From an uncultured Lachnospiraceae bacterium (GTDB taxonomy: Bacteria > Bacillota > Clostridia > Lachnospirales > Lachnospiraceae): a stretch of DNA of 21,067 bases. Below the pieces are notes generated by a model. That model was not told where the DNA came from, did no database searches, and saw only the letters and a program-made list of their open reading frames with translations. This document shows positions 14,894 to 21,067 of the stretch, piece after piece. How positions within the stretch are numbered: the stretch's first letter is position 1; every line of letters begins with the position of its first letter. Both the position numbers and the translations under genes were made by a program. The stretch lies in NCBI GenBank assembly GCA_910578795.1, contig CAJTSD010000052.1, positions 1-21,067 of the forward strand. The letters run 5' to 3'.

Positions 14894-15481
14894 TTATAGC
14901 AATCCCGAAAATCCACAAAATGCAATCGCCATAAGTCCCGCAGTTATCAACACAATCGGCATCCCCTTGAAAGATTCGGGAATATCATTATATTCTATCT
15001 TTTCCCGGATTCCTGCAAGAATAACAATGGCAATCAAAAATCCGACCGCCGTAAACAATCCGCTTGCAATGCTAAAGCCGATTCCATAGCTTTTCTGCAC
15101 ATTTGTAAGCGCAATACCAAGCACCGCGCAGTTTGTCGTAATAAGCGGCAGATACACGCCAAGCGCCTGATAGAGCGCAGGCACATACTTTTTCAAAAAC
15201 ATCTCCACAAACTGCACCAAAGCCGCAATCACAAGAATAAACACAATTGTCTGCAAATACGTGATATCAAATGTTACAAGCACAAACCGGTAAATCACCG
15301 CCGTCACACCCGAGGCAATCGTTATGACAAAAATAACTGCCCCGCCCATTCCGACTGCCGTATTGACCTTTTTGGAAACACCAAGAAACGGACACAACCC
15401 CAAAAACTGGCTCAACACAACATTGCTCACCAAAGAGGAGCTTACAAGCAAAACTAATAAATTCTTTACCACATCCAGCAT
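14894..15481 (-). CDS. rnfA: Rnf complex subunit A
   Basis: This is a 195-residue integral membrane protein with about six transmembrane helices, the full family length. It carries the two cysteines that in known Rnf structures help hold an intramembrane [2Fe-2S] cluster with RnfE: FLGLCPFLG near residue 26 and TTNCAVLG near residue 113. Together RnfA and RnfE relay electrons across the membrane. ATG at 15481 starts 3 bp after the rnfE stop, and its ribosome-binding site (GGGGAG) lies inside the last rnfE codons, suggesting translational coupling. Confidence 0.97.
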   Translation of the reverse strand: MLDVVKNLLVLLVSSSLVSNVVLSQFLGLCPFLGVSKKVNTAVGMGGAVIFVITIASGVTAVIYRFVLVTFDITYLQTIVFILVIAALVQFVEMFLKKYVPALYQALGVYLPLITTNCAVLGIALTNVQKSYGIGFSIASGLFTAVGFLIAIVILAGIREKIEYNDIPESFKGMPIVLITAGLMAIAFCGFSGLL

Positions 15482-15484
15482 TTT

Positions 15485-16285
15485 CTACTCCCCCTTTCCA
15501 TCGTTGGCAGCATGTGCTGCGTCCGCAACCGAACCCGACGGCGCATTGACATCCACGAAACGGTGTGCACATCCACTGTCCTCACAAGATGCGCAGTCAA
15601 AGCTGCAGCCCGACTGAATCTTATCAGCATTTAGTCCCTTCTCCTGCATTTTACGTTTCACCCTGTTTTGCAGTGCCGTAAGTGCAGCCAAAACGAAAAA
15701 TGCTCCCGGCGCCAACACAAAAATGCTGACTGGCACATATTCAATCGGCTCGCTTCTTCCCAAAACAGAAGAAACCGCCGCAAGGACTCCATTAATTACA
15801 GGAATGCCAAACAGCTCCCCGGCGCCAAGCAGCTCCCTTACCATGCCGATTGCCGTAAGCGCCACCGTAAAGCCAAGCCCCATGCCAAGTCCGTCAAAAA
15901 AGGAAGGCAGCGCCGCATTTTTCGACGCAAACGATTCCGCGCGCCCTAAAATAATACAGTTTACCACAATCAATGGAATATAGATTCCAAGCGCCGCATA
16001 AAGACTTGGTATAAAACCCTCCAATAGCAATTCCGCCATTGTCACAAACGACGCCACAATTACAATAAATGCGGGAATACGTACCCTGTTTGGAATAATA
16101 TTTCGCAAAAGTGATATGAGAACATTACTCAACACAAGCACCGCCGTTGTCGTCAGTCCCATTCCAAGACCGTTGATTGCTGATGTCGTTACCGCAAGCG
16201 TCGGGCACATTCCAAGCATCAGCACAAAAGTCGGATTTTCCTTAACAAGTCCGTTAAAAAACACATTCATACTTTTATTCTTCAT
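15485..16285 (-). CDS. rnfE: Rnf complex subunit E, with cysteine-rich C-terminal tail
   Basis: This 266-residue membrane protein is homologous to RnfA. The paired cysteines LMLGMCPTLA (~30) and VNCIILG (~115) are present for the shared intramembrane iron-sulphur cluster. ATG at 16285 sits 8 nt after AGGAGG; an earlier GTG at 16294 would overlap that site. The core is followed by about 60 hydrophilic residues absent from RsxE of enterobacteria. These contain five cysteines in GCSFDCASCEDSGCAHRF and an Ala/Asp-rich end. This tail could bind a metal or cluster or be a disulphide-prone appendage; that is inference. Confidence 0.95.
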   Translation of the reverse strand: MKNKSMNVFFNGLVKENPTFVLMLGMCPTLAVTTSAINGLGMGLTTTAVLVLSNVLISLLRNIIPNRVRIPAFIVIVASFVTMAELLLEGFIPSLYAALGIYIPLIVVNCIILGRAESFASKNAALPSFFDGLGMGLGFTVALTAIGMVRELLGAGELFGIPVINGVLAAVSSVLGRSEPIEYVPVSIFVLAPGAFFVLAALTALQNRVKRKMQEKGLNADKIQSGCSFDCASCEDSGCAHRFVDVNAPSGSVADAAHAANDGKGE

Positions 16286-16297
16286 TTGGAACACCTC

Positions 16298-16906
16298 CTA
16301 CCCTATACTATCAGATACCAACAACACATCACGGAAATACGTAAGCCCTGCATTCACACCGTTTACAATGGCATTCGTAGTAATTGTGGCACCACTGATT
16401 GCATCTATCTCACTGTCGTTAGACGCACCTGACTTTGTGTAGGCGAACTGCTCCGCCTTTTTATTTACAAATTGCGGCACAAGGATATCTCCTGCCTTCA
16501 TGCCAAGACCTGCCGTTTCGGAAATACTAAGAAGCGAAATACCGTTTAAGATACCATCAAAGGTCACACCCATCGAAAACTGGATATCACCTCCATACCC
16601 CTCATGATCCGTAACCGTAATCACATACCCTAACAGATTTCCGTCCCCGTCAAGCGCACGCATGACCTCATCAATATCCACACTGTTAACATTATTTTTG
16701 ACCGGAGCCCCACTTGAATCCGTCACAGTCTCAAACGTTGCTGCCGTCGAAAATACATTCGCACACGCTTCCTGCTTTGCCTTCTCCTTCTGCTGCGCAA
16801 TCGGTTCTTTCGTCACATCATAAACCACGCCGAGCAACAGCCCTGCCACAACCGTAATTGCAAAAAGGATTAGCGCGTCTTTTATCATCGCTGATTTTTC
16901 ACTCAT
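16298..16906 (-). CDS. rnfG: Rnf complex subunit G (covalent-FMN subunit)
   Basis: This is a 202-residue protein with one N-terminal membrane anchor (~9-27) and an FMN-binding domain facing outside. The flavinylation motif ISGATITTNA (about residues 171-180) carries the Thr that binds FMN through a phosphoester bond. YGGDIQFSMGVTFDG and ETAGLGMKA are typical of the FMN-binding domain. The start is ATG 16906, with GGAGG 10 nt upstream inside the end of rnfD; an upstream TTG at 16912 would overlap the rnfD stop. It passes electrons within the complex between RnfD and the RnfA/E pair. Confidence 0.96.
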   Translation of the reverse strand: MSEKSAMIKDALILFAITVVAGLLLGVVYDVTKEPIAQQKEKAKQEACANVFSTAATFETVTDSSGAPVKNNVNSVDIDEVMRALDGDGNLLGYVITVTDHEGYGGDIQFSMGVTFDGILNGISLLSISETAGLGMKAGDILVPQFVNKKAEQFAYTKSGASNDSEIDAISGATITTNAIVNGVNAGLTYFRDVLLVSDSIG

Positions 16907-16908
16907 TT

Positions 16909-17862
16909 TCAACCTGCCTCCTTTTTGACTTTTTTCTTTCCAAATGCCATCGGTTTCGTAACATTCTCAATCAAAGGCACAAGCAGATTTCCTAAAATAA
17001 TCGCATAGGAAACGCCTTCCGCCGAAGGACCGAATAACCGAAAAATTCCGGTCATAATCCCCAAAAATACACCAAATACAAGCTGTCCCTTTGCCGTAAT
17101 CGGTCGAGTTACATAATCTGTTGCCATAAAAAACGCTCCAAGCATCAGACCACCGCCCGCAAGCTGCGAAACAATATACTCCACATCAAAGCCGCGCCCG
17201 CTAAAAAGCAGAAGAAACACCACAAAGCTAAGCAGATACGACGCAGGCACTTTTAAGTCAATCACCTTCATCACCAAAAGAAACACCGCACCGATTAAGA
17301 TTGCAATCATGCTTGTTTCCCCGATTGTTCCCGCCGTACGACCAACAATCATTTCAAGCACATTGACACTTTCCCCCGCCTTAAGCACGGCAAGCGGCGT
17401 CGCTCCCGTATAGGCATCACAATCAAAATTCGTCATAATTGATGTAAACGAAATCAATAAAAAACAACGCGCCCCAAGCGCAGGATTCATAAAATTCTGT
17501 CCCAGTCCGCCAAATAGCATTTTCACCACAATAATCGCAAACACACCTCCGATTACACCAATCCAAAGCGGTGCGTTGGGCGGCAGGTTTAACGCCAGCA
17601 AAAGCCCTGTCACAACCGCAGAAAAATCCATTATTGTGATGTTCTTTTTCATGCACCTGTCAAATATGTACTCTGATAAAACTGTCGTCAGCACCGTAAT
17701 CAGCACTAGCAAAAGCGCATGAAAGCCGAAATTGAATACGCCAAACAGCGTCGCGGGAAGGAGCGCGATCACCACGTATAACATAATACGTGATGTTGTA
17801 TCCTTTGCCCGCACATGCGGATTTGACGATACTCGAAACATTGTATCCAAATTATTATCCAC
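16909..17862 (-). CDS. rnfD: Rnf complex subunit D (covalent-FMN membrane subunit)
   Basis: This is a 317-residue polytopic protein of the NqrB/RnfD family. The start is GTG at 17862, preceded by GGAGG at 9 nt. Key features are the N-terminal VSSNPHVRAKDTT, a flavinylation site DAYTGATPLA (~152-161) whose Thr binds FMN, and repeated hydrophobic helices. FMATDYVTRPIT (~243-254, quoted in part) is also conserved. It is thought to contribute to the ion path of the pump. The Lys-rich C-terminus is on the cytoplasmic side. A 41-bp gap separates it from rnfC upstream. Confidence 0.97.
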   Translation of the reverse strand: MDNNLDTMFRVSSNPHVRAKDTTSRIMLYVVIALLPATLFGVFNFGFHALLLVLITVLTTVLSEYIFDRCMKKNITIMDFSAVVTGLLLALNLPPNAPLWIGVIGGVFAIIVVKMLFGGLGQNFMNPALGARCFLLISFTSIMTNFDCDAYTGATPLAVLKAGESVNVLEMIVGRTAGTIGETSMIAILIGAVFLLVMKVIDLKVPASYLLSFVVFLLLFSGRGFDVEYIVSQLAGGGLMLGAFFMATDYVTRPITAKGQLVFGVFLGIMTGIFRLFGPSAEGVSYAIILGNLLVPLIENVTKPMAFGKKKVKKEAG

Positions 17863-17903
17863 CTTGTACTACCTCCATTTTTATTTGTAAAGAGCGCTGC
17901 CCT

Positions 17904-19220
17904 TTATGCTTTTTTGCGTTTTCCAAGCACATTCTTGCGCATGGACTTAATCGACTGTGTTAAATGCCGCTTTGCAGGACAGACATAACTGCAACAGCCA
18001 CACTCCACACACTCCATACCGTCATTTGCCACAAATCCCTCTTCATCATAATGCTGCGATAAAATCGCAAGCTTTTTAGGCAAAAGTCTGCTTGGACACG
18101 CTTCCACGCATCTCCCACAGTTAATACACGGCGTCGGCTCCATTGCAGACACCTCATCATGCGTCAGGCACAAAAGCGCCGAGGCAGTCTTTGTGGTCGG
18201 CACATTCAAATCAAACAATGCGAACCCCATCATCGGTCCCCCGGAAACAATTTTTTCCGGTGTGCATTTGAAACCTCCTGCCTCTTCAATCAAATCCTTA
18301 TAATTCATGCCGATTCTGACATAAAAATTCCTCGGATCATTTACCGCGTCACCTGTCACCGTGACAATTCGGTTCATCAGCGGTTTCCCCTCTTTTACGG
18401 CATGATAAACAGCGACAATCGTGTCCACGTTATCAACCACACATCCGGCATCGGCAGGCAGCATTTTAGAATTAATTTCACGTCCTGTCGTGGCATAGAT
18501 AATCTGCCGTTCCGCGCCCTGTGGATATTTTGTCTTTAATGCTGCCACGCTGATGTTCGGCTCATTCTGCGTCATCTCCGTTAAAATTTTCACGCAGTCA
18601 GGCTTATTATCCTCCACCGCAAAAATCCCCTGGGCATTATCAAACAATTGCAGAATAATTTTTAAACCTTCCACAAGCTTTTGCGGCTCCTCTATCATTC
18701 TCCTGTAGTCCGAAGTCAGATACGGCTCACACTCCGCACAATTGGCTATGACATACTCAATTTTATCCGGGTCTTTAGGCGATAATTTTACATGCGTCGG
18801 AAAACCCGCACCGCCCATTCCCACAATTCCTGCTTCCTGAATCAGCCCTATAATTTCCTTCTTTTCAAGCTTCTTAGGATCATGCGGTGTATACTCCGCT
18901 TCCTCGAACAATCCGTCATTGTCAATAATAACAGACTGGATCATGTCACCCGTAACAACTCTTCGCGGCTCAATACCCTTAACCGTCCCTGAAACCGTCG
19001 CATAAATCGGCGCTGACACAAATCCGCCTGCCTCCGCAATTTTCTGTCCCGCAATTACCCTGTCTCCTTTTTTTACGATAGGAACAGCAGGCGCTCCAAT
19101 ATGCTGGCTCAGAGGATAAACCATCTCCCCCATCGGAATAATCGTTTTCATCGGCTTGTCCTTTGACAGTTCTTTTCCGTCATATGGATGGACGCCGCCG
19201 CCAAATGTGCGTTTTGCCAT
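17904..19220 (-). CDS. rnfC: Rnf complex subunit C (NADH/FMN and 4Fe-4S subunit)
   Basis: RnfC is the peripheral subunit where NAD+ is reduced. From ATG 19220 it has 438 residues: an N-terminal biotinyl-like barrel (THGGVHP-type start, here FGGGVHPYDGKE), then the Complex I 51-kDa-like NADH/FMN domain with GMGGAGFPTHVK (~135-146) and IANCAECEPYL. A SLBB region follows, then two [4Fe-4S] sites, CINCGRCVEACP (~365) and CVECGCCSYVCP (~404). AGGAG lies 9 nt before ATG 19220 and only 3 nt before ATG 19226, so I prefer the former. It is the first gene of the rnfCDGEAB operon, divergent from the exonuclease gene. Confidence 0.97.
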   Translation of the reverse strand: MAKRTFGGGVHPYDGKELSKDKPMKTIIPMGEMVYPLSQHIGAPAVPIVKKGDRVIAGQKIAEAGGFVSAPIYATVSGTVKGIEPRRVVTGDMIQSVIIDNDGLFEEAEYTPHDPKKLEKKEIIGLIQEAGIVGMGGAGFPTHVKLSPKDPDKIEYVIANCAECEPYLTSDYRRMIEEPQKLVEGLKIILQLFDNAQGIFAVEDNKPDCVKILTEMTQNEPNISVAALKTKYPQGAERQIIYATTGREINSKMLPADAGCVVDNVDTIVAVYHAVKEGKPLMNRIVTVTGDAVNDPRNFYVRIGMNYKDLIEEAGGFKCTPEKIVSGGPMMGFALFDLNVPTTKTASALLCLTHDEVSAMEPTPCINCGRCVEACPSRLLPKKLAILSQHYDEEGFVANDGMECVECGCCSYVCPAKRHLTQSIKSMRKNVLGKRKKA

Positions 19221-19258
19221 GCTCATTTACTCCTTTATCAAAATTATTTTCTATTTCT

Positions 19259-19310
19259 ACTATACTATTTTTTTGATACAATTTCATCATTTTTTTGTAT
19301 TAATAAACAA
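19259..19310 (-). promoter_or_regulatory. Weak candidate promoter and imperfect Rex-like dyad upstream of rnfC
   Basis: On the minus strand a -10-like TATAGT (19259-19264) has no convincing -35 at the right distance. Upstream lies TTGTTTATTAATACAA (19295-19310), whose outer TTGT/ACAA ends resemble the redox sensor Rex operator, but its centre is imperfect and it is 2 bp shorter than the usual 18-bp site. The whole region is very AT-rich, so chance is likely. Confidence 0.25.
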
Positions 19311-19358
19311 TTTTTTTATGTTAAAGCTTTCCATTTTGAATAGAATGCCTCATATACT

Positions 19359-19387
19359 TTGACAGGATTCAAAGCATGTGGTAATTT
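19359..19387 (+). promoter_or_regulatory. Promoter of the exonuclease-like gene, overlapped by a dyad
   Basis: A perfect -35 TTGACA (19359-19364) and a TAATTT -10 (19382-19387) with a TGG extension are 17 bp apart. CTTTGA/TCAAAG (19357-19374) forms a 6-bp dyad across the -35, a possible repressor site. Confidence 0.6.
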
Positions 19388-19432
19388 ATTTAATAGGAAA
19401 TGAAATTGACATGACACGAAAGGAAAAATCAC

Positions 19433-20566
19433 ATGAAATGCATACGGAAAAGTTTGGGAATTTTATCCCCATGCTACCAAATCGAAAATTTCTGTGTTCC
19501 AATGCAGACGCTGTTTATTGATATTGAAACTACCGGTCTATATGCCAAAAGTTCCAATCTATACATGATTGGCTGTGCCTATCTTAACGATACGGATGGA
19601 CCTGCGCACTGGTGCGTGATCCAGTGGTTTGCCGCTAACTATGACGACGAGTTGAATGTACTGAACGCTTTTGTTAACTTTGCAGCCAATTACCGTTTTC
19701 TCATTCATTTTAACGGCAACAGCTTTGATATCCCATACCTGCAAAGCAAGATAGAACATTACCAGCTTGAGCTTGATTTCAACCGATTTGAGGGAATTGA
19801 TATTTACAGACGTTTGGCACCCTACAAAAACTTTTTACAGCTGCCAAACTGTAAGCAGAAAACATTGGAAGGTTTTCTGAACACAACACACCGTGAGGAT
19901 AAATACACTGGTGGGGAACTGATAGAAATCTATCATGACTATGTACTCACACACAATGAAAGCAGTGAACATCTGCTGCTTCTTCATAATGAGGAAGACC
20001 TTAAAGGAATGCTTGAAATCGTTTCTGCCCTTGCAATTCCTGATCTGTTTCATCTTCCCATAAAGGTTACGCGTGTACAGGCAAATTATTACAAAGATAT
20101 CAGCCAAAAACAATGCCCTGAAATTATCATGAATTTAAAACTTCCTTCACCACTGCCCACTGATATCTCATACGGCATTAACGACTGCTACTTTAGCGGT
20201 CACAAAGACGATGGTAAATTAAGGGTGCCTTTATATGAGGAAGAAATGAAATATTTTTATTCCAACTATAAGGACTACTACTATCTTCCAAAAGAAGATA
20301 TTGCCATACATAAATCCGTTTCGTCCTTTGTTGATAAGGATTATAGGGAGCAGGCAACTGCGCATAATTGCTATACACGTAAGATTTCTTCCTATCTCCC
20401 GCAATGGGATGTCATTTTCGTGCCCTTCTTCAAACGAAACTATGATGACAAAGCATTATTTTTCGAATTAACAGACGATCTTAAAACACAACGTGAAACC
20501 TTCAACTTATATGCACACCATATTCTGCAAATGATGGGTGCAGGCAAACGCAATTCCATCGAATAA
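19433..20566 (+). CDS. RNase H-like DEDDh 3'-5' exonuclease-family protein (YprB-like)
   Basis: This is a 377-residue soluble protein; ATG 19433 follows AAAGGA at 8 nt. The exonuclease fold (RNase_H_2/YprB group) occupies ~24-205. DIETTG gives Asp30 and Glu32 (Exo I), HFNGNSFDIPYL gives Asp99 (Exo II), and HNEED gives His185 and Asp189 (Exo III, H-x4-D). All DEDDh residues are therefore present. TLEGFLN and the GGEL segment are typical of the YprB subgroup. The C-terminal ~170 residues, rich in Tyr, Asp and Lys, have no motif I can name. The substrate (RNA or DNA) is not established for the subgroup. The gene stands alone between its own promoter and a shared terminator. Confidence 0.85.
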   Translation: MKCIRKSLGILSPCYQIENFCVPMQTLFIDIETTGLYAKSSNLYMIGCAYLNDTDGPAHWCVIQWFAANYDDELNVLNAFVNFAANYRFLIHFNGNSFDIPYLQSKIEHYQLELDFNRFEGIDIYRRLAPYKNFLQLPNCKQKTLEGFLNTTHREDKYTGGELIEIYHDYVLTHNESSEHLLLLHNEEDLKGMLEIVSALAIPDLFHLPIKVTRVQANYYKDISQKQCPEIIMNLKLPSPLPTDISYGINDCYFSGHKDDGKLRVPLYEEEMKYFYSNYKDYYYLPKEDIAIHKSVSSFVDKDYREQATAHNCYTRKISSYLPQWDVIFVPFFKRNYDDKALFFELTDDLKTQRETFNLYAHHILQMMGAGKRNSIE

Positions 20567-20577
20567 GAAAGAATTCT

Positions 20578-20615
20578 AAAAAACGGACCTTGCATTCACT
20601 GCAAAGTCCGTTTTA
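20578..20615. terminator. Bidirectional intrinsic terminator between convergent genes
   Basis: AAAACGGAC-C-TTGCA and TGCAA-A-GTCCGTTTT (20580-20614) form a 15-position stem with a 5-nt loop. T-runs follow on both strands. The one non-Watson-Crick position is A-C on the plus strand but U-G on the minus strand, so it is slightly stronger for the CheR gene. It ends the exonuclease-like gene (stop at 20566) and the cheR-like gene (stop at 20630). Confidence 0.88.
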
Positions 20616-20629
20616 TTCAAGTTATGTAC

Positions 20630-21067
20630 TTACCTGCTCTTAACATAGAAGAACGAATTCTTTCTCTCATATCCAATCTCTTTATAATTCATAATCTGCT
20701 CCGTACTTCCAATAAACAAAATTCCACCCGTCTTTAAAGAGCTATTGTACTTCCGGAAAATCTCATCCTTCGCTTCTTCCGTAAAATAAATCAAAACATT
20801 TCTGCACACAATCAAATCACACTTATCCGGATAGGTATCCTTTAAAAGATTGTGCTGCTGAAACTGTACTCTTGCCTTAATCTCGTCCGCAATCTTATAA
20901 GAAGGACCAACCTTTGTAAAATATTTCTTCTTAAACTCATCTGGCACAGCAGCAATGCTTTTTTCATTGTATAAACCAAGCTTTGCTTTCTCAATAACCT
21001 GCTTATCAATGTCCGTCGCCGTAATCATAATCTGATTTAAAGGAATATGTTTTGAAAACGCCATTAC
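20630..21067 (-). CDS. cheR: CheR-type protein-glutamate methyltransferase, N-terminus missing (off right edge)
   Basis: The C-terminal ~145 residues of a CheR SAM-dependent methyltransferase are visible; the frame is open to the window edge. CheR methylates glutamates on chemoreceptors to adapt chemotaxis signalling. Recognisable parts are ITATDIDKQVIEKAKLGLY (start of the SAM-binding Rossmann core, quoted in part: ATDIDKQVIEKA), the insert with FKKKYF, a VQFQQHNLL strand, CRNVLIYF and the C-terminal LFIGSTEQI. The apparent ATG at 21064 is internal, because the family has about 120 more residues before ATDID. It points to a flagellated or otherwise chemotactic relative, although no other chemotaxis gene is visible here. 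Confidence 0.93.
   Translation of the reverse strand, partial: VMAFSKHIPLNQIMITATDIDKQVIEKAKLGLYNEKSIAAVPDEFKKKYFTKVGPSYKIADEIKARVQFQQHNLLKDTYPDKCDLIVCRNVLIYFTEEAKDEIFRKYNSSLKTGGILFIGSTEQIMNYKEIGYERKNSFFYVKSR

Noticed and set aside
1..21067. Defence island, phage region or CRISPR array
   Set aside because: Apart from the partial AAA-ATPase-like gene, the genes are housekeeping, envelope, redox or signalling genes. No spaced repeats, integrase, transposase or restriction genes were seen.

Overview
The window looks like chromosomal DNA of a low-to-moderate GC Clostridia species, most likely a Lachnospiraceae-type Firmicute. The evidence is the gene content (T-box-controlled pheS, the rnfCDGEAB order, SpoIID/LytB and YihY proteins, a VanR/PhoB-like two-component pair, CheR), the purine-rich Shine-Dalgarno sequences and the AT-rich promoters. 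Nearly all genes lie on the minus strand. I see no transposase, phage gene, CRISPR array, rRNA or tRNA.

Layout from left to right. (1) 1-1099 is the N-terminal 366 residues of an AAA-ATPase-like/DUF1703 protein that runs off the left edge. (2) 1278-1859 (+) is a DUF2625 protein with a clear promoter and two small dyads in its leader. Its 3' end overlaps a convergent esterase gene by 18 bp. (3) 1842-7664 (-) is a translation cluster read right to left: Phe T-box leader, pheS, pheT, queA, then a GxSxxG esterase. (4) 7675-10123 (-) holds a YihY/BrkB membrane protein and a SpoIID/LytB-domain protein. (5) 10127-10338 (-) is an apparently independent structured RNA gene with its own promoter and terminator. 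It folds like 6S RNA, and its terminator abuts or overlaps the start of the SpoIID-like gene. (6) 10491-13842 (-) is a response regulator followed by a large multi-pass histidine kinase. (7) 13958-14062 is a very long, nearly perfect hairpin with 41-bp arms that includes the rnfB stop codon. (8) 14053-19220 (-) is the complete rnfCDGEAB operon for the ion-pumping ferredoxin:NAD+ oxidoreductase. (9) 19433-20566 (+) is a DEDDh exonuclease-like protein. (10) A two-way terminator then separates it from a CheR methyltransferase that runs off the right edge.

The genes are mostly core functions: Phe-tRNA charging under T-box control, queuosine synthesis, redox-driven ion pumping, envelope remodelling and signalling. 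The window is not an obvious defence or mobile island. The most unusual signals are non-coding: the 105-nt hairpin at the end of the rnf operon; the 6S-like RNA gene with the conflict it creates for the start of the neighbouring gene; and a start-site motif (GAAAGGA, 1-2 nt, ATGGT-n-RT-n4-ATG) that occurs at four minus-strand loci. A cysteine-rich C-terminal tail on RnfE is the most unusual protein feature. Gene starts were re-chosen from ribosome-binding sites where the longest open frame was implausible.
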